From an uncultured Pelagibacteraceae bacterium (GTDB taxonomy: Bacteria > Pseudomonadota > Alphaproteobacteria > Pelagibacterales > Pelagibacteraceae), in NCBI GenBank assembly GCA_902563555.1, contig CACEXM010000003.1, positions 1 through 64,000 on the forward strand: a DNA stretch of 64,000 bases. Reading direction: 5' to 3'. Below, piece after piece: positions 36,874 to 44,601 of the stretch. The translations under genes and the position numbers were made by a program. A model generated the notes under the pieces. It was not told the DNA's origin. It worked only from the letters and a program-made list of their open reading frames with translations, and searched no databases. The stretch's first letter is position 1. Each line of letters opens with the position of its first letter.

Positions 36874-38316
36874 TTAAGATTTTAAACCAAGGTGAGTGTA
36901 CTTTATATTTAGATAATCTTTAATAGCCATTGAACCACCTTCACGTCCATATCCAGTTTGTTTAATTCCTCCAAAAGGAGCCTCGGCTATTGCAACTGCA
37001 GGAGTATTTACTGCAACAGTACCAGTTTCCATTAATTCTGAAGCCTTGTGTGCTTTATCCATAGAATTTGTATAAATATAACTACATAATCCTAAATCAT
37101 TATTATTAGCTCTCTCAACCACTTCATCAAAAGTTTTAAATGACAACATTGGAACCAATGGACCAAATGGTTCTTGTTTCATTATTGTAAAATTGTCCTT
37201 TACATTGTCAAAAACTGTTGGCTCATAAAAATATCCTTTGTTAAAACCTTGAGGTCTTTTTCCACCCAATAAAACTTTTGCTCCTTCCTTTTTAGTTGTT
37301 TCAACTAATTCTTCGATTTCTCCTAATCTTTTTGCAGTTGTTAAAGGACCTAATTGAACTCCTTCATCTAAACCATTTCCAATTTTTAATTTTTTTGTTC
37401 TTTCAATAAACGCATTAATGAACTCGTCTTTTTTATTTTCTTGGATATAAAATCTGTTAGGTGAAATACAAACTTGACCATTATTTCTAAATTTTGCAGT
37501 AATTGCCATATCTGCAACTTTATTAATATCAACATCATCAAAAACTATAAAAGGTGAGTGTCCACTAAGCTCCATTGTGACTCTTTGAACTTTGTCAGCA
37601 GCCTTTTTTAAGATTAATTTACCAACTCTTGTTGATCCAGTAATTGAAACCTTTTTAATAATATCAGACTCTAACAACTCATTTGAAATACTTTCAGGAT
37701 CTCCTGATAATAAGTTTACAACTCCAGGAGGGACTCCCGCTTCTTTACAAATATCTACTAACTCCATTACTGTTCCTGGAGTAATTACATCAGGCTTACA
37801 AATTACTGAACACCCAGCAGCTAACGCTGTTGAAATTTTTCTTGCTGCTAGAATTAAAGGAAAATTCCATGGCACTAAAGCTGCTACAACTCCAACTGGC
37901 TGATAATAAACATGAACTCTGGTATCTGGAAATCGACTTTCGACTGTTTGTCCATAAATTCTTTTTGTTTCTTCAGCATTCCACTCAAAAATATCAGCAG
38001 CTCCACCAGTTTCGCCAATTCCCTCTGCTAAAGGTTTTCCAACTTCAATCGTTAACCATTTTGCTAAAACATCTTGTTTTTTTCTTAAAAGATCAGCAAT
38101 TTTTCTAATAATATATGATCTCTGCCAAGGTAAAGTGTTTTTCCAAACTTCCAAACCTTTCTCTGCAGATTTAAGAGCTTTTTGAACATCTGCTGAAGAC
38201 GCTTTAGACGCTTGGCCAATAATTTCTTCCGTAGCAGGATTTATAACATCGTAAGTTTCTTTTTTTTCCGCTTGTTGCCACTTACCATCAATGAACTGCC
38301 CAAATTTACTATACAT
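36874..38316 (-). CDS. Aldehyde dehydrogenase, succinate-semialdehyde-dehydrogenase-like
   Basis: A 480-residue NAD(P)-dependent aldehyde dehydrogenase from ATG 38316 (FGQFIDGKWQQAEKKETYDV). The frame stays open to 38427, but that part overlaps the divergent iolD start and does not look like the family, so the shorter start is preferred. Key stretches: VAALVPWNFPLILAARKIS, VTMELSGHSPFIVFDDVDI (Glu), FRNNGQVCISPNRF (Cys), EPFGPLVPMLSF. It lacks methylmalonate-semialdehyde-dehydrogenase features and is GabD-like. It leads an operon with the aldolase and hydroxyacid dehydrogenase. Confidence 0.91.
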   Translation of the reverse strand: MYSKFGQFIDGKWQQAEKKETYDVINPATEEIIGQASKASSADVQKALKSAEKGLEVWKNTLPWQRSYIIRKIADLLRKKQDVLAKWLTIEVGKPLAEGIGETGGAADIFEWNAEETKRIYGQTVESRFPDTRVHVYYQPVGVVAALVPWNFPLILAARKISTALAAGCSVICKPDVITPGTVMELVDICKEAGVPPGVVNLLSGDPESISNELLESDIIKKVSITGSTRVGKLILKKAADKVQRVTMELSGHSPFIVFDDVDINKVADMAITAKFRNNGQVCISPNRFYIQENKKDEFINAFIERTKKLKIGNGLDEGVQLGPLTTAKRLGEIEELVETTKKEGAKVLLGGKRPQGFNKGYFYEPTVFDNVKDNFTIMKQEPFGPLVPMLSFKTFDEVVERANNNDLGLCSYIYTNSMDKAHKASELMETGTVAVNTPAVAIAEAPFGGIKQTGYGREGGSMAIKDYLNIKYTHLGLKS

Positions 38317-38370
38317 AATTTTTATTTTATGGTTAATTAAGCGAAATTTTAAGAGAATATATCTACAATT

Positions 38371-40215
38371 ATGAAAAAAATAAAGCTTACATGTGCTCAT
38401 GCAATTGTAAAGTTCCTGACTTCTCAAAAAATTCTTATCGATGGTAAAAAAGAACCTTTATTCGCTGGTGCTTTTGGAATATTTGGTCATGGTAATGTAG
38501 CTTGTTTAGGACAAGCTTTAGAGGAAAATAAAGATAAACTTCCAACTTATAGAGGTCATCATGAGCAAAACATGGCTTTAACAGGAATTGCTTACGCTAG
38601 AGCAAAAAGAAGAAAACAAGTATTTGTAGCAACAAGTTCTGTAGGCCCTGGTTCTACAAATATGGTAACAGCTGCAGCAGTTGCGATGAGTAATAGACTG
38701 CCAATTTTATTTCTTCCAGGTGATACTTACGCAAACAGGATGCCTGATCCAGTTTTACAACAAGTAGAACATTTTAATAATCCAGGAATTACTCAAAATG
38801 ATGCTTTTAAACCAGTTACAAAATATTTTGATAGAATAACCAGACCAGAACAAATTTTACAAACATTTCCTCAAGCTGTACAAGTTTTATTAGATCCAGC
38901 TGATTGTGGTCCAGTATGCATATCTTTATGTCAGGATATACAAGGAGAAATTTTTGATTATCCTGAGGATTTTTTTAAAGAAAAAATCCATAATATACGA
39001 AGACCAAGACCTGATGATTTTCAAATTAAAGAGGCAGCTGAAAAAATCAAAAAATCAAAAAATCCAATCATAATTTCTGGTGGAGGTGTTTTTTACTCAG
39101 ATGCAATGGAGGAACTTTCTACTTTTGCAGTTAAACACAATATACCTGTAACACAAACTGTAATGGGTTATTCTTCTATGAAAAGAGATCATTCTCATTT
39201 TTTAGGACCTATTGGAGGTTTAGGAGGAAAAGCAGCAAACAACTTTGCAAAGAAAACTGATTTAGCGATTGCTATTGGAACTAAGTTAGGAGATTTTACA
39301 ACTGGGTCATGGTCCAATTTTGAAAATCCAAATTTTTCATTAGTATCAATTAACGTTGCAAGATTTGATGCTAGTAAGCATATGGCACAATCAATTATTG
39401 GAGATGCAAAAGTTTCTCTAAATGAACTATCACAAGCTCTGGGTGATTGGAAAGCATCCGAGGAATGGCATAAAAAATCTAGAGATGAACTTAAATCTTG
39501 GAATGAATATGTTGATAAAGAAAGTGGACCGACTAATCAAAAACTCCCAAGTTATGCTCATGCAGTTGGTGCAATTTATAGAAACTCTGACCCAAGTGAT
39601 ATCGCTGTCACCGCAGCCGGAGGTTTGGTAGGTGAAGTTGTTCAAATTTGGAGACCAAGAGAGCTTAATACTCATGAAACAGAGTGGGGCTTTAGTTGTA
39701 TGAGTTATGAAATTTCTGGAGCTTTAGGAATTAAAATGGCCAACCCAAACAAAGAAGTTATCACATTTGTAGGTGATGGATCGTATTTACTTTATAATTC
39801 AGATATATATTCATCTGTAATAACTAATAATAAACTAATTGTAATTGTTTGTGATAATGGTGGTCACGCTGTCATTAATAGACTTCAATTATTTAAAGGT
39901 GGAAAAGAATTTAATTGTTTGTTTGAGAGTTCAAATGTTTCCAATTTGGTAAAAGTAAATTTTGCAAAACATGCAGAAAGTATGGGGGCAAAGTCTGAAG
40001 AGGTAAGCTCTATCAGTGAATTAGAGGAAGCTTTCAAAAGAGCTAAGAAATCAAAAGTGACTTACGTTATTTCAATCAAAACTCATTCGTATCAATGGCT
40101 TGAAGGATCAGCTTATTGGGAAAGTCCAACTTTAGAAATTCCCAAAACTAAAGAAAACGAAAAAGCTCTAAAATTACACAAAGAAGGTAAAGCAAAACAA
40201 AGACAGGGAGTATAA
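38371..40215 (+). CDS. iolD: 3D-(3,5/4)-trihydroxycyclohexane-1,2-dione hydrolase
   Basis: A 614-residue ThDP-dependent enzyme that opens the cyclohexanedione ring made by IolE, giving 5-deoxyglucuronate. Motifs: LTCAHAIVKFLTSQKI, FGIFGHGNVACLGQAL, YRGHHEQNMALTGIAYA (catalytic Glu region), SSVGPGSTNMVTAAA, the IolD-type LPGDTYANRMPDPVLQQVE, and the ThDP motif EVITFVGDGSYLLYNSDIYS. Thiamine dependence links it to the thiS/thiG and thiV genes in this window. It leads the plus-strand operon iolD - Gfo/Idh/MocA - ROK - FAH. Confidence 0.95.
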   Translation: MKKIKLTCAHAIVKFLTSQKILIDGKKEPLFAGAFGIFGHGNVACLGQALEENKDKLPTYRGHHEQNMALTGIAYARAKRRKQVFVATSSVGPGSTNMVTAAAVAMSNRLPILFLPGDTYANRMPDPVLQQVEHFNNPGITQNDAFKPVTKYFDRITRPEQILQTFPQAVQVLLDPADCGPVCISLCQDIQGEIFDYPEDFFKEKIHNIRRPRPDDFQIKEAAEKIKKSKNPIIISGGGVFYSDAMEELSTFAVKHNIPVTQTVMGYSSMKRDHSHFLGPIGGLGGKAANNFAKKTDLAIAIGTKLGDFTTGSWSNFENPNFSLVSINVARFDASKHMAQSIIGDAKVSLNELSQALGDWKASEEWHKKSRDELKSWNEYVDKESGPTNQKLPSYAHAVGAIYRNSDPSDIAVTAAGGLVGEVVQIWRPRELNTHETEWGFSCMSYEISGALGIKMANPNKEVITFVGDGSYLLYNSDIYSSVITNNKLIVIVCDNGGHAVINRLQLFKGGKEFNCLFESSNVSNLVKVNFAKHAESMGAKSEEVSSISELEEAFKRAKKSKVTYVISIKTHSYQWLEGSAYWESPTLEIPKTKENEKALKLHKEGKAKQRQGV

Positions 40216-40220
40216 CCCTA

Positions 40221-41381
40221 ATGAGTAAAGTATTTAAAGTTGGCTTAATTGGTTGTGGTCATATCGCAGAAACATATTTCAGAGCTCACAAATATTTCAA
40301 AAATTTTAAAATCATTAAATGCGCAGATGTTAAAGAAAAAGCAGCAAAGAAATGTGCTAAAATTTATAAAATTAAATCAGTTTCGGTAAATAACTTACTC
40401 AAAGATAAACAGGTTGAAATAATATTAAATCTAACCCCTCCAAAAGTTCATTATCAAATTGCAAAAAAGTCTTTGTTAAATGGAAAACATGTATACTCAG
40501 AAAAACCACTAGCAATAAATTTAAAAGACGGAAAAGAATTACTTAAGCTCTCAAAAAAAAAAAAATTATACTTAGGAAATGCTCCAGATACTTTTCTTGG
40601 AGGAGGCAATCAAAAATCGAAGGAATTATTAGAAGGTAAAAGTATCGGTAAAGTAAATTTAGGTAATGCGATTTTTGCTTTTCCAGGGGTTCAATCTTAT
40701 CATCCTGACCCAGAACCATGGTTTGCAAAAAAAGAAGGTGGTCCAGTAATTGATATGGGACCTTATTACCTCACAGCATTAGTAAATTTATTGGGTCCAG
40801 CAAAAGAGGTAAAAGCAGCAAGTTTAATGAAAGGTTCACGATTTAGAACAATTGGTATTGGTCCTAAAAAGGGAAAAAGAATTAAGGTAGAATGTCCAAC
40901 GACATATTTTACAACAATCATATTTGAAAATGGAAGCATAATCAGACTCACTTTATCTTTTGATGTTATAGCTCATCAAAGAAATCATATTGAACTTTAT
41001 GGAACCAAAGGTTCAATGATTGTACCAGATCCTAATATGTTCGGTGGTTCAGTTTATGTATGTAAAAAATTAGGAAGCCCATGGAAAGAATTTAAAACAA
41101 ATAAAATGCCACTAGGAAAAATTAATATTAGATCGCAAAGTTCTAGAGCAAATGAGTCACCTACTAATGCTAATTACAGAGGAGTTGGTCTTGCAGAAAT
41201 GGCTTATTGTATTGATAAAAAAAAGATACATAGATGCAATGGAGAAGTATCTTTGCATGTTCTTGACTTGATACAATCAACTATGCAATCTGCTAAAACA
41301 AATAAACCAATTAGACTTAGTACAACATGCAAAATTCCAAAACTTTTTATTAATAAAGAAATAAATAAATTAATGAGATAG
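40221..41381 (+). CDS. Gfo/Idh/MocA-family oxidoreductase
   Basis: A 386-residue NAD(P)-dependent dehydrogenase with an N-terminal Rossmann motif (KVGLIGCGHIAETYFRAH), VYSEKPLAINLKDGKEL with the cofactor Lys, and a catalytic region EGGPVIDMGPYYLTALVNLLGP in which the D-x-G/Y pattern replaces the D-x3-H seen in IolG. It is longer than the iolG-like protein at 32657 and distinct from it, perhaps acting on another inositol isomer, an inosose or a sugar acid. It lies 5 bp after iolD and 3 bp before the ROK gene. Confidence 0.9.
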   Translation: MSKVFKVGLIGCGHIAETYFRAHKYFKNFKIIKCADVKEKAAKKCAKIYKIKSVSVNNLLKDKQVEIILNLTPPKVHYQIAKKSLLNGKHVYSEKPLAINLKDGKELLKLSKKKKLYLGNAPDTFLGGGNQKSKELLEGKSIGKVNLGNAIFAFPGVQSYHPDPEPWFAKKEGGPVIDMGPYYLTALVNLLGPAKEVKAASLMKGSRFRTIGIGPKKGKRIKVECPTTYFTTIIFENGSIIRLTLSFDVIAHQRNHIELYGTKGSMIVPDPNMFGGSVYVCKKLGSPWKEFKTNKMPLGKINIRSQSSRANESPTNANYRGVGLAEMAYCIDKKKIHRCNGEVSLHVLDLIQSTMQSAKTNKPIRLSTTCKIPKLFINKEINKLMR

Positions 41382-41384
41382 AAT

Positions 41385-42287
41385 ATGCAGATTGGTATTG
41401 ATCTTGGGGCAAGTAAAATAGAGTATGTGTTATTAGATGATGTTGGCAATGAGCATCATAGAGAAAGAACCGAAGTTCCAAAAAATTACAAAGATACATT
41501 ATCAATAATAAAAAAAATAGTTATCGAACTTGAGCGTAAAGCAGGAAAAGAATTACCAGTGGGTGTATGTCATCCAGGGATTCATTCTATTCAAACAGGA
41601 CTAGTTAAAAATGCACCCAATTCTTTTTGGATAAATGGCAAACCTTTACAAAGAGATTTACGGAGTGAGATTGGCAAAGAAATTTATTGTGAAAATGATG
41701 CTAACTGTTTTGCTTTATCAGAAGCAATAGATGGTTCTGGAAAACATTATAAAATAGTTTTTGGGGTAATTCTTGGATCTGGTGTTGGAGGTGGTTTAGT
41801 TATAGATAAACGAATTGTCAATGGACCTAATGGGATTACTGGAGAATGGGGGCACAATCAAATACCGAGCGCTTGTATTGAAGGTGTTCAAATAAAAAAA
41901 ACGAATTTAAGAGCTGGGGAAATAGAAAACTTTGTTGCGGGTATAGGTATTTCTAAAGCGTTCAAAAATGAGTTTAAAAAGGATTTATCTGCCCAAAAGA
42001 TATTTGAGATGCATAGAAAACTTGATTTAGATGCAGAAAAATTAATTGATAAATATAAAGATCAACTCGCAATGTCTTTAGCCACTGTTGTTAATATAAT
42101 TGATCCAGATGTGTTTGTTTTCGGGGGTGGGGTATCTAATGAAATAAATTTTTTAGATGAAATTAAACAAAAAATGAAAAAATTTGTTGCAGGGGGTGAA
42201 TTTGAGGGGACTTTTTTAAAACCTAAATTTGGTGATGCAAGCGGTGTAAGGGGTGCAGCACGTTTAGCAAGAACCACAAATTATTGA
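41385..42287 (+). CDS. ROK-family sugar kinase-like protein lacking the zinc cysteines
   Basis: A 300-residue ASKHA-fold protein: N-terminal phosphate loop IGIDLGASKIEYVLL (DLGAS for the usual DIGGT), VGVCHPGIHS, catalytic YCENDANCFALSEA, GVILGSGVGGGLVID and C-terminal DPDVFVFGGGVS. The region GITGEWGHNQIPSACIEG keeps the Zn-ligand His, but the usual CxCGxxGC is absent. It sits in the cyclitol operon where canonical clusters have the IolC kinase, so it may phosphorylate a keto-deoxy acid or a free sugar; loss of zinc ligands makes the activity uncertain. Confidence 0.88.
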   Translation: MQIGIDLGASKIEYVLLDDVGNEHHRERTEVPKNYKDTLSIIKKIVIELERKAGKELPVGVCHPGIHSIQTGLVKNAPNSFWINGKPLQRDLRSEIGKEIYCENDANCFALSEAIDGSGKHYKIVFGVILGSGVGGGLVIDKRIVNGPNGITGEWGHNQIPSACIEGVQIKKTNLRAGEIENFVAGIGISKAFKNEFKKDLSAQKIFEMHRKLDLDAEKLIDKYKDQLAMSLATVVNIIDPDVFVFGGGVSNEINFLDEIKQKMKKFVAGGEFEGTFLKPKFGDASGVRGAARLARTTNY

Positions 42288-42347
42288 CTAGTGAAGAAAA
42301 TTCATTTACTACAAATGAGCTAATTATTAAAGTCTAGGAAGTGAAAT

Positions 42348-43196
42348 ATGAAATTGTGTAGAATAGGTAGTGTTGGAGAAGAAAAACCAGCAATCATAGA
42401 TAGTGAAAACAATTACCGAGATTTGTCATCAATAATTAATGATTTTAACCCTGACACATTGAATTTTGATACATTGGAGAAAATAAAAAAAACGGATATT
42501 TCAAGTTTACCAAAGCTTGATTCAAGTTCTAGAATAGGTGCATGCGTCTCTAATCCATCAAAATTTATTGGTATTGGTTTGAATTTCAAAGATCATGCTG
42601 AAGAACAAAATTTACCAATTCCAAAAGAGCCAATTATTTTCTCAAAGTTTACAAGTTGTATCACAGGACCAAATGATCCAATAGTTGTACCAAAAGGATC
42701 TAATCATACTGACTGGGAAGTTGAAATTGGTTTTGTGATAGGAAAAAAAGCTATCAATGTCAGTGTTGAAAACGCCTTAGATCATGTTCTAGGCTTTTTT
42801 CTTGTAAATGATGTGAGTGAAAGAGATTTCCAAAAAAATAGAGGTTTAACTTGGGATAAAGGAAAAGGTTTTGATACATTTGGTCCGATAGGCCCATTCG
42901 TAGTTACTAAAGATGAATTACCAGACTATCAAAATTTAGATATGTTTTTAGATGTCAATGGGAAAAGGATGCAAACCGGAAATACAAGTAAAATGATTTT
43001 TAATATCAAAAATTTAGTTTCTTACATGAGCTCATGTATGAGCTTACATCCTGGTGACATTTGTTGCACGGGAACTCCACCTGGTGTTGGTGAAAATATG
43101 AAACCACCTGTTTTCTTAAAAGGCGGTGAAGAAGTCGTTTTGGGAATAGACAAGCTAGGTCAACAAAAACATAAAGTCATTCCTTATAAAGATTAA
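42348..43196 (+). CDS. FAH-family hydrolase, 2,4-diketo-3-deoxy-sugar-acid type
   Basis: A 282-residue fumarylacetoacetate-hydrolase-fold enzyme. Motifs: KFIGIGLNFKDHAEEQNLPI, PIIFSKFTSCITGPNDPIVV, DWEVEIGFVIGKKA (metal Glu), VNDVSERDFQKNRGLTWDKG and GDICCTGTPPGVG. The RGLTWDKGKGFDTFGPIGPF segment is typical of the subgroup that cleaves 2,4-diketo-3-deoxy-L-fuconate/rhamnonate to pyruvate and a hydroxyacid. It follows the ROK gene by 60 bp with a GGAAG Shine-Dalgarno. It suggests a non-phosphorylated sugar-acid route next to the iol genes. Confidence 0.9.
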   Translation: MKLCRIGSVGEEKPAIIDSENNYRDLSSIINDFNPDTLNFDTLEKIKKTDISSLPKLDSSSRIGACVSNPSKFIGIGLNFKDHAEEQNLPIPKEPIIFSKFTSCITGPNDPIVVPKGSNHTDWEVEIGFVIGKKAINVSVENALDHVLGFFLVNDVSERDFQKNRGLTWDKGKGFDTFGPIGPFVVTKDELPDYQNLDMFLDVNGKRMQTGNTSKMIFNIKNLVSYMSSCMSLHPGDICCTGTPPGVGENMKPPVFLKGGEEVVLGIDKLGQQKHKVIPYKD

Positions 43197-43208
43197 TACA
43201 ATTAAATA

Positions 43209-43913
43209 ATGGAACTATTTATTGCTTTAGGCGCTGGATTGATAAGTTTTTTATCCCCATGCGTTTTACCACTTATTCCTGGATATATTTCTTACATATC
43301 TGGAAGTTCAATTAATGAATTAATTGAAAAAAAAAATGTAAATTTATTTCCTATTATTTTATTCACAGTTGGATTTTCAATCGTATTTATCTTTTTTGGC
43401 GCAGCATCTACATTACTCGGACAAGTTCTTTTACAAAATTCTTATGAGTTAAGAATAATAGCAGGAGTGATAATTATTATTCTATCGCTTCACATAATTG
43501 GAATTATAAATATAAAATTCTTGAATTATGAAAAAAGAGTACAAACTAATATAAAAAAAAATTTTTTTAGTCCAATATTAATTGGTATGGCTTTTGCTTT
43601 TGGATGGACCCCTTGTATTGGTCCAATACTTGGATCAATATTAGTTTTAGCGTCAACAGAAGAAAGTTTAAAACAAGGTATCTTACTTTTGGCTTTTTAT
43701 TCTATTGGATTGGCAGTTCCGTTCATTTTATCTGGATATTTGATACAGAAATTTTTAATATTTTCAAAAAATTTTAAAAAAAATATTAATAAAGTGTCAA
43801 AAATAGGTGGATCGATTCTACTTATCACTGGTATTTTAATGATTACAAATCAATTACAAGCTTTTGGTTATTATTTATTAAAAATATTTCCTTTTTTACA
43901 AAATTTTGGATAA
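43209..43913 (+). CDS. ccdA: Cytochrome c biogenesis protein CcdA
   Basis: A 234-residue inner-membrane thiol transporter with six hydrophobic segments. The two redox Cys are seen in SFLSPCVLPLIPGYISYISG and FGWTPCIGPILGSIL. It passes electrons from cytoplasmic thioredoxin to periplasmic thiol proteins for heme attachment to cytochrome c. Length matches the short CcdA form. It begins 12 bp after the FAH gene and ends 7 bp before azoR, so it probably shares that transcript. Confidence 0.95.
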   Translation: MELFIALGAGLISFLSPCVLPLIPGYISYISGSSINELIEKKNVNLFPIILFTVGFSIVFIFFGAASTLLGQVLLQNSYELRIIAGVIIIILSLHIIGIINIKFLNYEKRVQTNIKKNFFSPILIGMAFAFGWTPCIGPILGSILVLASTEESLKQGILLLAFYSIGLAVPFILSGYLIQKFLIFSKNFKKNINKVSKIGGSILLITGILMITNQLQAFGYYLLKIFPFLQNFG

Positions 43914-43920
43914 TTAAGTT

Positions 43921-44505
43921 ATGAAAATTTATCAAATAGACTCAAGCGCCAGAAAAGAGGGATCAACTTCAAGAGCTCTAGCTAAAAAGTTATTAGATAA
44001 AATTAAAAGTCCAGAGGATGAGATAATTTATAGAGATTTAAATGAAGAAATGGTTTTCGTCTCAGGGTTAACAGAGTCAGGGATGAATATTGAAAAAAAA
44101 GATCAAACTGATCATCATAGAAAAATGTTTGAGTTATCAGATCAACTGGTTAAAGAGCTTAAAGAAAGTGATATCATTATAATTTCAGCTCCAATTTATA
44201 ATTACGGACCCCCAGCTACATTAAAAGCGTGGTCAGATTTAGCTGCAAGAGTTGGTGAAACTTTTAAATTTAAGCCAAATGGAAGAAGAGAGGGTTTATT
44301 AAAAAATAAAAAAGCTTATTTAGTTATTACATCTGGTGGAACTAAATTAAATAGTAAAGAGGATTTTTTAACACCTTGGTTGAAATTTATATTAAATTTT
44401 TTTGGTATTGATAAAATAGAGACAATCAATGCTGATCAAATGGCTCTAAATTATGAAAAATCAATAAAGGATGCTGAAAAACAAATTGATAATATAATTT
44501 TGTAA
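43921..44505 (+). CDS. azoR: FMN-dependent NADH:quinone reductase (azoreductase)
   Basis: A 194-residue flavodoxin-fold oxidoreductase of the AzoR family. It starts YQIDSSARKEGSTSRALAKK (phosphate loop for FMN) and has IIISAPIYNYGPPATLKAW with the PMYNF-equivalent flavin loop, plus VITSGGTKLN. It reduces quinones and azo compounds by two electrons, probably in detoxification. It ends about 100 bp before the riboswitch-controlled thiV gene. Confidence 0.93.
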   Translation: MKIYQIDSSARKEGSTSRALAKKLLDKIKSPEDEIIYRDLNEEMVFVSGLTESGMNIEKKDQTDHHRKMFELSDQLVKELKESDIIIISAPIYNYGPPATLKAWSDLAARVGETFKFKPNGRREGLLKNKKAYLVITSGGTKLNSKEDFLTPWLKFILNFFGIDKIETINADQMALNYEKSIKDAEKQIDNIIL

Positions 44506-44533
44506 AATTTTAATTTCGTATATATTGTAATTG

Positions 44534-44600
44534 AATTAAGGGGTGTCTACACAGACTGAGATTAAACCCTAAGAACCTGTCCGGTAATTCAGAAAGGGAA
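44534..44600 (+). promoter_or_regulatory. TPP (thi-box) riboswitch
   Basis: The conserved thi-box blocks appear in order: GGGGTG, CTGAGATTAAACCCT, GAACCTGT, CCGGTAATTC and AGAAAGGGAAA. The aptamer is compact and ends one base before the thiV ATG at 44602. Its 3' AAAGGGA doubles as the only Shine-Dalgarno sequence, so TPP binding should block ribosome access directly, without a separate expression platform or terminator. Confidence 0.93.
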
Positions 44601-44601
44601 A

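Noticed and set aside
38317-38427. 37-residue N-terminal extension of the SSADH-like dehydrogenase
   Set aside because: It overlaps the divergent iolD start region and does not resemble the family; ATG 38316 gives the normal N-terminus.
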